Source: Anaerolineaceae bacterium
GTDB lineage: Bacteria > Chloroflexota > Anaerolineae > 4572-78
Assembly: GCA_024762375.1 (NCBI GenBank)
Contig: JANTHQ010000042.1
Location: 1 to 10,031 of the forward strand
Reading direction: 5' to 3'
DNA: 10,031 nucleotides
Shown: one piece after another, positions 1 to 6,448 of the stretch
Numbering within the stretch: the first letter of the stretch is position 1
How the letters are laid out: each line of letters starts with the position of its first letter
Notes under the pieces: generated by a model
Told to the model about the DNA's origin: nothing
The model's database searches: none
What the model saw: the letters and a program-made list of their open reading frames with translations, nothing else
Made by a program: the position numbers and the translations under genes

Positions 1-4
1 TTAA

Positions 5-34
5 ATCTGAGTTAATCTGTGTGTATCTGTGGAC
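5..34. repeat. Three-unit 10-bp tandem repeat (ATCTG core) at the 3' end of hemD
   Basis: On the plus strand ATCTG recurs at 5, 15 and 25, an exact 10-base period (units 5-14, 15-24, 25-34, with drift outside the core). Read on the hemD strand it is a series of CACAGAT-like units. The array covers the last codons and the stop of hemD (12-14) and may continue beyond the left edge. I infer that a short intergenic repeat has run into the gene end and supplies its last residues; three units could also be chance. Confidence 0.5.
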
Positions 35-788
35 TGTTTTTCTTAAAATAATCTTCCAGCGCCGAAACCATTCCGGCGATGGTGTATGTTTGCGGCACGA
101 TATGCACCGGCAACCCAGCCGAGCGAGCGGCTTCGGCGGCGATGGGGCCAATGCAGGCGACAATTTTATCTTCAAGCGATTCGCCGTTCAGCAGGGCGGC
201 GAAATTCCGCGCGGTGGACGCGCTGGTGAAGGTCAGCACATCCAGCGTGGGCAGAATTTCGGGCAAATTGCCCGCGTCGGTGACCGGTTCGGTGCGATAG
301 GCCGTCACCCGCTGCACGCTGACCCCTTTTTCACGCAGACCTTTTTCCAGCACACCCCGCGCAATGTCAGAGGTGGGGTACAGCACCCGTTCGCCCGCCG
401 AAATGGGCAGGGTTGCCAGCAAACTTTCCGCCACGTGTTTTGGGGGGATGTGGTCAACCCGCACGCCGAGTTTCTGCAATTCGGCGGCGGTGGCGGGCCC
501 CACGGCGGCAATTTTCAGCGATTGCAAATCGGCGGCGGATTTCTGCGCGGCGCGCAATCGCAGCCAAAAGTGAATCACGCCGTTGACGCTGGTCAGCACC
601 AGCCAATCGAATGAATCCAGTGCGGCGATGGCATCATCCAGTGGCGAAAAATCGGCAGGTGAGACGATGCGGATGGTGGGAAATTCTACCGGAATTGCGC
701 CGCGTTCCGCCAGTGCGGTGCTCAATTTGGCATTTTGACCCGCCGCGCGGGTGACCAGCACCCGTTTGCCGTGCAGACCATCAGGCAT
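12..788 (-). CDS. hemD: Uroporphyrinogen-III synthase
   Basis: Cytoplasmic enzyme that closes hydroxymethylbilane into uroporphyrinogen III while inverting ring D, the last common step before the siroheme/B12 and heme branches. The 258-residue product has the family's usual length and the bilobed layout. N-terminal lobe: KRVLVTRAAGQ (8-18) and LTSVNGV (65-71); the hinge and second lobe follow, with VGPATA (96-101), LYPTSDIARGVLEKGL (136-151), TFTSASTARNF (187-197) and ACIGP (211-215). HemD is poorly conserved, so identity rests on these motifs plus context. I chose the ATG at 788 over a longer in-frame ATG at 878: GGGAGG sits about 6 bases upstream of it, and the longer form would run deep into hemC with a basic, Trp-rich N-terminus unlike HemD. 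It overlaps the hemC stop by 8 bases, implying translational coupling. The final residues lie in a short tandem repeat. Confidence 0.93.
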   Translation of the reverse strand: MPDGLHGKRVLVTRAAGQNAKLSTALAERGAIPVEFPTIRIVSPADFSPLDDAIAALDSFDWLVLTSVNGVIHFWLRLRAAQKSAADLQSLKIAAVGPATAAELQKLGVRVDHIPPKHVAESLLATLPISAGERVLYPTSDIARGVLEKGLREKGVSVQRVTAYRTEPVTDAGNLPEILPTLDVLTFTSASTARNFAALLNGESLEDKIVACIGPIAAEAARSAGLPVHIVPQTYTIAGMVSALEDYFKKNSPQIHTD

Positions 789-1707
789 ACGAGCCTCCCA
801 AAATGTCTGCCGCGCCTTTTGCCAGCGCCATCTCCGCCAATTCTGCGCCGAGTTGTGCCGCGTTTGCCGCTGCGCCACTGTGTGTCACCCGGATGAGCCG
901 AGAGCCATCGGCGGCGGCCACCATCCCCCGCACGGTGAGCGTATCGCCGCTTTGAGTTGCCAGCGCGCCGACCGGAATACTGCATCCGCCGCCCAGACCC
1001 GCCAAAAATGCGCGCTCGGCAGTTACTGCGGCGAGCGTCGGCGGGTGGTGGATTTCTGTCAGCAGACGGCGGGTGTCGGCATCTTCCACCCGACACTGCA
1101 CCGCTACTGCGCCCTGACCCGGTGCGGGGAGCATCACCCCAAACGGTAAAATCTGACTGATGTGCGCCGACAGTCCCATCCGGTTCAATCCGGCTGCAGC
1201 CAAAACGATAGCATCATATTCGCCATCGGGATTGAGCGCTTTTTTGACGCGGGTATCCACATTTCCGCGCAGCGAAATAATTTTCAAATCGGGGCGACGG
1301 GCAAGCAATTGCGATGCACGCCGCAGGCTGCTGGTGCCGACGGTTGCGCCGCGCGGCAGGTCGGTCAACGTGAAATCAGCGCGACTCACCAGCACATCGG
1401 CGGGATTTTCACGGGGCAGTACCGCGCCGATGGTCAGCCCCCGCGGGTCTTCGGTGGGGAGGTCCTTCAGGCTGTGCACGGCGAGGTCAATTTCGCCACT
1501 GCGCAGCGCGGCTTCCAGTTCGGCGGTGAATAACCCTTTGCCGCCAATTTCGGGCAGCGGTTTGGAGAGTTCTTTATCGCCGCGGGTGGTAAAAACGGTC
1601 GTTTCGATTTTCAGATGGGGGAAATGTCGGTGCAGCAATTGCGCCACGGTGTCGGTTTGGCGGCGTGCCAGCGCACTGCCGCGCGTGCCAAAAGTGATAG
1701 TGTCCAT
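781..1707 (-). CDS. hemC: Porphobilinogen deaminase (hydroxymethylbilane synthase)
   Basis: Condenses four porphobilinogens into the linear tetrapyrrole hydroxymethylbilane, the substrate of the adjacent hemD product. The 308-residue length is normal. Visible landmarks are the N-terminal GTRGSALARRQTD (7-19), HSLKDLP (78-84) with the catalytic Asp at 82, GTSSLRR (124-130), LRGNVDTR (146-153), the APGQGA segment (195-200), and GLGGGCSIPVGA (238-249). The last includes Cys242, which by family knowledge carries the covalent dipyrromethane cofactor. Nothing essential is missing. The ATG lies 5 bases after the hemA stop. I see no strong Shine-Dalgarno there, so it probably relies on ribosomes finishing hemA. 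Its stop is overlapped by the hemD start. Confidence 0.98.
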   Translation of the reverse strand: MDTITFGTRGSALARRQTDTVAQLLHRHFPHLKIETTVFTTRGDKELSKPLPEIGGKGLFTAELEAALRSGEIDLAVHSLKDLPTEDPRGLTIGAVLPRENPADVLVSRADFTLTDLPRGATVGTSSLRRASQLLARRPDLKIISLRGNVDTRVKKALNPDGEYDAIVLAAAGLNRMGLSAHISQILPFGVMLPAPGQGAVAVQCRVEDADTRRLLTEIHHPPTLAAVTAERAFLAGLGGGCSIPVGALATQSGDTLTVRGMVAAADGSRLIRVTHSGAAANAAQLGAELAEMALAKGAADILGGSYA

Positions 1708-1712
1708 AATGG

Positions 1713-3002
1713 TTACTCGGTGTGTGAGGGTGTTTCCAGCGCGAAAAGTTCGTGCAGTGCGTGCGCATATTCCACCCCGTTGCCGTTGGCGGCTTCGGCG
1801 CGCAGGCGGATGGTGGGATGGTGCAGAAATTTATTGGTCAACCGGTGTGCCAATTCGGCGATAACGGCTTGCTGCCGGTCATCCAAATCCGGCAGACGTT
1901 TTAGCGCACGTTCCAATTCTTGCTGGCGGATGGTATCAATTTGTTGCCGAAATGCGGCGATGGTCGGCACAACATTGCGTGCACGATACCAGTTGCCGAA
2001 AGTGGCCATTTCTTCGCGGATGATGGTTTCAACTTTGGGGATTTCGCCGCGTCGGGCTTGAATATTGTCTGCCACCTGATGCTGCAAATCGTCCAGATTG
2101 TACAGCCGCACGCCGGAAATTTCTGTCACATCGTCGTCCACATCTCGCGGCAGGGCGATATCAACAATCATCAACGGGCGGTGGGGGCGCTGTGCCATCA
2201 CCCCGGCGACAGTTTCGCGGTGTAGAACTGTGTGCGGCGCACCGGTTGCAGAAATTACCAAATCGGCTTGACGCAATCCGGATTCAATTTCATCGAAAGT
2301 GAGCGGCTGGGCGTTCCATTCGGCGGCGCGTTTTTCGGCGTTTTCGCGGGTGCGATTGACCACGATGAATTTCTGCGCACCGAATTTTGCGGCAGATTGA
2401 AGGGTCAACATTCCCATTTCTCCCGCACCGAGCACCATCACCGTTTTTTCAGCCAAATTTCCCAGAAAATCCATCGCCGCGTGTACCGCCACCGAACTGA
2501 CCGACGCGGGGTTCACGCCGATGTTTGTTTCGGTGCGAGCCCGTTTTCCGGCATGAATTGCGATGTCGAAGAGTCGCCCCAAAATTTTGCCACTGCTGCC
2601 ATGGGCTTGAGCGGATTGATGTGCCGATGCCACCTGCCCCAAAATTTGCGCTTCGCCCAGCACCAGCGAATCCAGCCCGCACGCCACACGCATCAGGTGC
2701 TCGATGGCAGCGTCGTCCTGCAACTGATACAGATGCGGTTCAAATTCGGCGGGGGAGATATTGAAAGTCTGGCTCAACTGGGTGACAATTTCGCGAAAAG
2801 CAATGTCGGGGTGGTGGGTGAGGGCATAATATTCCAGCCGGTTGCAAGTGGAAAGAATGGTTGTTTCTCGGATGGCAGTGTTGTGGCCGGGTTCGTCCAG
2901 GTGGTCTAAAAAGGCGCATAACGTTGCGGAGCTGAACGACAATTTTTCTCGGAGCGAGACAGAGGCGGTTTTGTGGTTCAAGCCAACGGTTAAAATGTGC
3001 AT
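1713..3002 (-). CDS. hemA: Glutamyl-tRNA reductase
   Basis: Reduces glutamyl-tRNA(Glu) with NADPH to glutamate-1-semialdehyde, the committed and usually regulated step of tetrapyrrole synthesis by the C5 route. In the 429-residue product the N-terminus is MHILTVGLNHKTASVSLREKL. The catalytic Cys53 sits in LSTCNRLEYY, His102 and GLDSLVLGEAQILGQV (109-124) follow, then the NADP-binding VLGAGEMG (190-197) with VVNRT after it. The C-terminal part is the helical dimerisation domain. A further in-frame ATG lies at 3014, but it has no Shine-Dalgarno, whereas the ATG at 3002 has GGGGA about 5 bases upstream and gives the canonical family start. It is first gene of hemA-hemC-hemD and has a visible promoter at 3060-3088. 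The aminomutase (hemL), hemB and later genes are not in the window. Confidence 0.97.
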   Translation of the reverse strand: MHILTVGLNHKTASVSLREKLSFSSATLCAFLDHLDEPGHNTAIRETTILSTCNRLEYYALTHHPDIAFREIVTQLSQTFNISPAEFEPHLYQLQDDAAIEHLMRVACGLDSLVLGEAQILGQVASAHQSAQAHGSSGKILGRLFDIAIHAGKRARTETNIGVNPASVSSVAVHAAMDFLGNLAEKTVMVLGAGEMGMLTLQSAAKFGAQKFIVVNRTRENAEKRAAEWNAQPLTFDEIESGLRQADLVISATGAPHTVLHRETVAGVMAQRPHRPLMIVDIALPRDVDDDVTEISGVRLYNLDDLQHQVADNIQARRGEIPKVETIIREEMATFGNWYRARNVVPTIAAFRQQIDTIRQQELERALKRLPDLDDRQQAVIAELAHRLTNKFLHHPTIRLRAEAANGNGVEYAHALHELFALETPSHTE

Positions 3003-3059
3003 ACGGTTCCCCATCGAGATATTTTTTCGGGCGGGTATTTGTGTGCTTTTAGCGGAAGC

Positions 3060-3088
3060 ATTATAATTTGGTGGCGCACGTTCCGCAA
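3060..3088 (-). promoter_or_regulatory. Predicted sigma-70-type promoter of hemACD
   Basis: On the minus strand, TATAAT (3065-3060) lies 17 bases downstream of TTGCGG (3088-3083). The -10 is a perfect match; the -35 is partial. Transcription would start near 3053, leaving a leader of about 50 bases before the hemA ATG at 3002. The upstream edge of the -35 overlaps the first copy of the 23-bp direct repeat. Confidence 0.6.
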
Positions 3089-3142
3089 AAAACCCTTAAA
3101 ATCATATAACATTAACATTAAAAAACGCTTAAAATCATATAA
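3087..3142. repeat. 23-bp direct repeat pair between hemA and the divergent regulator; candidate operator
   Basis: Copies at 3087-3109 and 3120-3142 match at 22 of 23 positions. The shared core is CTTAAAATCATATAA, preceded by a run of six A and a C; the one mismatch is C3094 versus G3127. The copies are 33 bp apart, roughly three helical turns, with a TAACATTAACATTAA stretch between them. Copy 1 touches the hemA -35 and copy 2 contains most of the predicted -10 of the regulator gene. Length and placement make chance unlikely. That it is an operator is inference. Confidence 0.75.
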
Positions 3143-3143
3143 T
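3138..3143 (+). promoter_or_regulatory. Predicted -10 of the BldC/MerR-like regulator gene
   Basis: A perfect TATAAT at 3138-3143, almost wholly within the second direct repeat. There is no convincing -35: 17 bases upstream is ACATTA, and TTAACA at 3112-3117 would be 20 bases away. A poor -35 would suit an activator-dependent or autoregulated promoter. A 5-bp inverted repeat, ACAGT-cac-ACTGT (3151-3163), lies just downstream near the expected transcript start. Confidence 0.4.
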
Positions 3144-3232
3144 GAATTTAACAGTCACACTGTAATACCGTTTGCAGAAAATAAATAGTGATAAATGTCA
3201 TCAAAAATTATGACATGTCTCGTGAGTTGGGT

Positions 3233-3856
3233 ATGAATGAACCGGCAAAATTAATGGGAATTACACAGGCGGCCAAACTACTGGGGGTGCATCCGCTGAC
3301 ACTGCGCAGTTGGGCAGAGAAGGGATATGTGCCGCATTATCGCACCCCGGGGGGACACCGGCGCTTTCGGCGAGATGAATTGTTGGCTTTTATTGCGAAA
3401 ATGAATCAGGGCGAGCCTGAAGATGCGGTGGCGACAGCAGCGCGGCAAGCGGTGCGGGATGCAATTTCCACCCTGCCACCGGCAGATGCCAGCCAGCCGG
3501 TTCACCGCGAAAAACTGGCGGTGGTGGATGCGCAAAAAGAAGCGATGCGCGAATCGGGGCAGGAGTTGCTGCGATTGACCATTCAATATGTGTCGGGGGC
3601 GGAGGGGAAAGACGTGCTGACACGGGCGCGGAATATCGGGCAGACATACGGCGAATTTTCGGCGCGGCATGGCATGTCCATTTGTGAGACGGTAGCAACA
3701 TTCAATTTCTTTCAGGATACCATCATCAACGCCACATTTGATTCGCAGGCGATTGATGCGACAAACCCGCAATTGTATCGCCGGTTAAATCGGTTTTTCA
3801 ACCAAGTTTTGCTGGAAACGGTCCGCGCGGCGGAACGGGCTCAAAAAAATGTGTAA
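3233..3856 (+). CDS. BldC/MerR-type HTH regulator with a helical sensor-like C-terminal domain
   Basis: Probable one-component transcription regulator, 207 residues. The N-terminus (8-54) is a winged helix-turn-helix of the MerR/BldC/excisionase type: GITQAAKLLGVHPLTLRSWAEKG, then the wing PHYRTPGGHRRFRRDEL. A charged linker (about 56-103) has no coiled coil typical of classical MerR. Residues 105-203 look all-helical (ELLRLTIQYVSG, RARNIGQTYGEFSARHGMSICETVATFNFFQDTII, LNRFFNQVLLETVRAAERA) and recall the RsbR/RsbRD N-terminal helical domain, from memory of pattern only. The ligand is unknown; His146 and Cys151 are noted without claiming a role. Start: the ATG at 3233 has GTGAG 6 bases upstream. 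Alternatives are a GTG at 3188 and an ATG at 3215, which add 15 or 6 residues. It faces hemA across shared repeats, suggesting it controls heme genes and itself. Confidence 0.85.
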   Translation: MNEPAKLMGITQAAKLLGVHPLTLRSWAEKGYVPHYRTPGGHRRFRRDELLAFIAKMNQGEPEDAVATAARQAVRDAISTLPPADASQPVHREKLAVVDAQKEAMRESGQELLRLTIQYVSGAEGKDVLTRARNIGQTYGEFSARHGMSICETVATFNFFQDTIINATFDSQAIDATNPQLYRRLNRFFNQVLLETVRAAERAQKNV

Positions 3857-3883
3857 TGCGGAACGGGATAATGACAAAAATAG

Positions 3884-3918
3884 AGGACGGCGAATGAATA
3901 ATTCGCCGTCCTTTGTTT
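3884..3918. terminator. Bidirectional intrinsic terminator
   Basis: A perfect 12-bp stem, AGGACGGCGAAT (3884-3895) and ATTCGCCGTCCT (3901-3912), encloses a 5-base loop. On the plus strand TTGTTT follows, 28 bases after the regulator stop. On the minus strand CTATTTTTG follows, which would end the fabH transcript. It therefore separates two convergent units. Confidence 0.9.
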
Positions 3919-3930
3919 AACAGGGTGTGT

Positions 3931-3963
3931 TGACGTTTTTTGGACAGAAACCGGCAAACGTCA
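3931..3963. repeat. Inverted repeat TGACGTTT/AAACGTCA downstream of fabH
   Basis: Perfect 8-bp arms at 3931-3938 and 3956-3963 with a 17-base spacer, between the terminator and the fabH stop. The arm includes the palindromic TGACGT-like core. It lacks a following T-run, so it may be a 3' stabilising hairpin on the fabH mRNA, a protein site, or chance. Confidence 0.35.
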
Positions 3964-3970
3964 CCAAAAT

Positions 3971-5173
3971 TTATTTGTCAGTTGATTTATTGCGTTTCCA
4001 CGGCAACCGCCGCCCCACCGATGTGTACAGCGGCAGCATCAGCAAACTGGCTTTGTATGATGTTTCTTCCATCAGGGTGCGCGCTTTTACGCGGGCGCTG
4101 GTTGATGCTCTCGCCAATCGCCGCCGCAAAGCATCGATATCCCACACCAAATCTTCATCCACAATTTCCGCAGTGTCGCCCAGCGGTTGACCCCACTGAA
4201 CCACAGCGCTTGCCCATGTGAGCCCCGCACCGAAACTGACCATACAGACGTGGTCGCCTTCTTTGATGCGTCCCGCTTCATACGCCTCGACCAGTGCCAG
4301 CGGTATGGAAGCGGCAGACGTGTTGCCGTATTTCTGCAAATTCAGAAAAACTTTATCCGGCGAAATGCCGAGCCGTCGCACAGCCAAATCCACAATGCGG
4401 GCATTAGCCTGATGCGGAATGAGCAGGTCAACATCGTTGATGGTCATCCCTGCATTTTCCAGTACTTTCAGTGTCGAGCGCGGCATCACCCGGGTAGCAA
4501 ATTTAAAAACCGTGGGGCCATCCATTTTCAAATAGTGGTCGCCGCGTTCAATCATATCGTGGTCAATTTTCATTGCCGAACCCAGCCCGGGCACGGTCAG
4601 GCTCATCCCTTTTGCCCCGTCGGAGCCGAGGTCTATCGCTTTAACACCGGTGGGGGTATTGCTCGGCGAGAGTACCACCGCCCCGGCGCCGTCGCCGAAA
4701 AGTACACATGTGTTGCGGTCTGACCAATCGATGAACCGGGTAATCAATTCTACCCCGATGACCAGCACATGGTCATACGTGCCCGTGGCGATAAACTGGT
4801 GGCCGGTTGCCAGCCCGTACACAAAACCGGTGCAGCCGGTCACCACCGAAAACGCCGGGCAGGTTGCGCCCAGTTGGTGCTGCACTGTGCTGGACACAAT
4901 CGGCACCAGATGGTCGGGGGAGGAGGTGGACACGATAATCAAATCAAGGTCGGTAGGGGTGAGACCCGCCACATCCAGCGCTTTCCGTGCGGCGGCAACC
5001 GCCATCGTTGATGTGGTTTCATCGTCTCCCGCGATATGCCGCTCTTTGATGCCGGTGCGCTGGGTAATCCATTCATCGCTGGTATCTACCATTTTTTCCA
5101 AATCGAAATTGGTCAGCACTTTTTCGGGGACATACTTCCCCCATCCTGAAATCTTGCTATAACGCATATTCAT
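3971..5173 (-). CDS. fabH: 3-oxoacyl-ACP synthase III with a C-terminal extension
   Basis: Claisen-condenses acyl-CoA with malonyl-ACP to start type II fatty acid synthesis. The 400-residue product keeps the thiolase-fold triad: Cys114 in VVTGCTGF, His254 in IPHQANARI, Asn284 in KYGNTSAASIP. Other family stretches are TSDEWITQRTGIKERHIA (31-48), LFGDGAGAVVL (158-168) and the end SFGAGLTWASAVVQWG (313-328). Two oddities stand out. The Cys lies in VTGCTGF rather than the usual AACSGF. About 70 residues follow the normal FabH end: an acidic bit, a basic helix-like RRRLARASTSARVKAR (351-366), then LLMLPLYTSVGRRLPWKR, which might be membrane-associating. The ATG at 5173 has GGAG 6 bases upstream; an in-frame TTG at 5185 overlaps that site and is rejected. 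The gene is 32 AT-rich bases after the small TM gene, probably last in the operon. KAS III-like enzymes for other products remain possible. Confidence 0.9.
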   Translation of the reverse strand: MNMRYSKISGWGKYVPEKVLTNFDLEKMVDTSDEWITQRTGIKERHIAGDDETTSTMAVAAARKALDVAGLTPTDLDLIIVSTSSPDHLVPIVSSTVQHQLGATCPAFSVVTGCTGFVYGLATGHQFIATGTYDHVLVIGVELITRFIDWSDRNTCVLFGDGAGAVVLSPSNTPTGVKAIDLGSDGAKGMSLTVPGLGSAMKIDHDMIERGDHYLKMDGPTVFKFATRVMPRSTLKVLENAGMTINDVDLLIPHQANARIVDLAVRRLGISPDKVFLNLQKYGNTSAASIPLALVEAYEAGRIKEGDHVCMVSFGAGLTWASAVVQWGQPLGDTAEIVDEDLVWDIDALRRRLARASTSARVKARTLMEETSYKASLLMLPLYTSVGRRLPWKRNKSTDK

Positions 5174-5205
5174 AAAAATCTCCAAAAATAAAAAATAAAG
5201 ATAAA

Positions 5206-5568
5206 TTAGACCGGATTTTTTTGTTGCATTTGGTTACGCACAAAAAGAAAAATCCCGGCGATGGCCAGTAGCCCGCCCACAATAGAAGAAATGACAATGG
5301 GTGATGTCATTAACGTGGCCGACGAGTTTTGGGGATGCTGCCGCGATTGCGCCGCCGCCAACAAATCGGCGTGCAGCCGGTCGGTAAAAGTGGCCGCCGG
5401 GGCGACCGGTTCCAACGCCGATTTTACCTGCGCTGCCAGCGAAAGGAGCGACGGCAAATCGCGGTGCTGGGGGAATAACCGCACGTAATCGGGGTCGCGG
5501 TCATTTTTATTCAGCAATTGGTCTGCGTGGGCCGATAAAACTTCGGTAATAAAGTTTTTGTACGGCAT
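5206..5568 (-). CDS. Small single-pass membrane protein, possible anti-sigma factor
   Basis: A 120-residue protein of unknown function. Residues 1-80 are polar and helical-looking, with a repeated-feeling segment RDLPSLLSLAAQVKSALEPVAPAATFTDRLHADLLAAA (37-73). A single hydrophobic helix spans about 90-110 (PIVISSIVGGLLAIAGIFLFV), followed by a short tail RNQMQQKNPV. No signal peptide. The start is supported by AAAGGTGA just upstream, 10 bases after the degV1 stop. A soluble N-terminal domain plus one TM helix, in an operon with an ECF sigma factor, is how many anti-sigma factors look, and I recall similar small proteins beside Chloroflexota sigma genes. There is no zinc-finger (HxxxCxxC) motif, so this role is inference. 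Charge distribution does not settle topology. Confidence 0.85.
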   Translation of the reverse strand: MPYKNFITEVLSAHADQLLNKNDRDPDYVRLFPQHRDLPSLLSLAAQVKSALEPVAPAATFTDRLHADLLAAAQSRQHPQNSSATLMTSPIVISSIVGGLLAIAGIFLFVRNQMQQKNPV

Positions 5569-5578
5569 AAGTCACCTT

Positions 5579-6448
5579 TTATTTCGGATAATCTTCTGTT
5601 GGATAAGCTACCAGCCCGACGGTGCCGGGCCCCAAATGACCTGCCACGGCGATAGACAAATCCCCAATGAATGAATCTTTCACGTTCAATCGGGCTCGCG
5701 CCATATCCAGCAACAACTGTGCTCGGTCCGGATTCAGCGCGTGAATGGCACTGATGTTTACCGGTGTTTTGCCCATTTTGGCAACCGTCAAATCCACGAT
5801 TTTTTTCAGGGCGTTATCGATGCTGCGGGCGCGATGATTGGCTGCCAGCAACCCGCCATTCAAACTGACAATCGGCTTGATATTCAACACCGAGCTGACA
5901 AATCCTGCCAGTTTTCCCACCCGCCCGCTCAACTGGGCGAATTTCAAGTTGTCCAACGCCAAATAAATGGCAATCGATTCTCGTTTGGCCTCCAAAATGG
6001 AGCGAATTTCGGCGGCAGATTTTCCCCGCGCGACGAGATTGCCTGCCTCGGCCATCATCCACCCCAACCCGGCTGAGCCCGCCATACTGTCAATAACGTG
6101 TACTTTCACGACACCGGCGGCCTGTTCTGCGGCCAGTTTTGCGCTTTGAAAGGTGCCGCTCAGTTTTGCGCCAATATGAACCGATAGAATTTCGGCATCG
6201 GGTGTTTCTGCGGCCAATTTTTTGTACACCGACAGAAATTCGCCGACGGCGGGTTGCGATGTTTTTGGAAAAATCCCGCCGTGGAGCACTTTATCATAAA
6301 ACGTTTCCGGCCCGATGGTGACATTTTCCAAAAAGGCTTCGGTGCCGAAGTGGATGCTAATGGGGACGATGGAAATATTGTATTTTTCCAACCATGCGTC
6401 CGGTAGGTCGCAAGTGCTGTCGGTGACAAGTCTAACGGTCATAGCCAT
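5579..6448 (-). CDS. DegV family (FakB-like) fatty acid-binding protein, copy 1
   Basis: DegV/FakB proteins bind a free fatty acid in a buried pocket. In Firmicutes they present it to the kinase FakA for phosphorylation. The 289-residue product has the family signature VTDSTCDLP (8-16), TSQPAVGEF (63-71), AKLSGTFQSA (94-103), LNIKPI (188-193) and GHLGPGTVG (270-278). The motif that normally reads EYLxKGGRIG is LKFAQLSGRVG here (168-178), so the pocket lip differs from copy 2. The start overlaps the end of the sigma gene by 17 bases, or 11 if the second ATG (6442) is used. Neither has a clear Shine-Dalgarno, which suggests coupling to sigma translation. No FakA kinase is in the window, so the partner is unknown. 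Confidence 0.92.
   Translation of the reverse strand: MAMTVRLVTDSTCDLPDAWLEKYNISIVPISIHFGTEAFLENVTIGPETFYDKVLHGGIFPKTSQPAVGEFLSVYKKLAAETPDAEILSVHIGAKLSGTFQSAKLAAEQAAGVVKVHVIDSMAGSAGLGWMMAEAGNLVARGKSAAEIRSILEAKRESIAIYLALDNLKFAQLSGRVGKLAGFVSSVLNIKPIVSLNGGLLAANHRARSIDNALKKIVDLTVAKMGKTPVNISAIHALNPDRAQLLLDMARARLNVKDSFIGDLSIAVAGHLGPGTVGLVAYPTEDYPK

Noticed and set aside
789..878. A longer N-terminus for hemD
   Set aside because: The extra 30 residues lie inside hemC, lack family similarity, and the internal ATG has a much better ribosome site.
1160..1864. A 234-codon open frame on the plus strand
   Set aside because: It lies antisense to hemC and hemA, whose products have full family motifs; the protein is Ser/Arg-rich with no recognisable domain. 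It is a shadow of GC-biased codons.
2232..2909. A 225-codon open frame on the plus strand
   Set aside because: Antisense to hemA across its catalytic and NADP regions; His/Arg/Gly-rich product typical of a mirror frame.
3108..3121. TAACAT tandem units as a CRISPR-like or origin-like array
   Set aside because: Only two and a half 6-bp units between the longer direct repeats; no spacers, no DnaA boxes.
3212..3219. GACATGTC 8-bp palindrome near the regulator start
   Set aside because: Short, no second copy or extension seen; an 8-bp palindrome is expected by chance in a window this size.
3188..3232. A GTG start for the regulator adding 15 residues
   Set aside because: No Shine-Dalgarno is visible before the GTG; the ATG at 3233 has one and begins closer to the HTH. 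Not fully excluded.
3278..3772. A 164-codon minus-strand frame inside the regulator gene
   Set aside because: The plus-strand frame has a clear HTH and a good terminator; this frame is Arg/His/Cys-rich with no motif.
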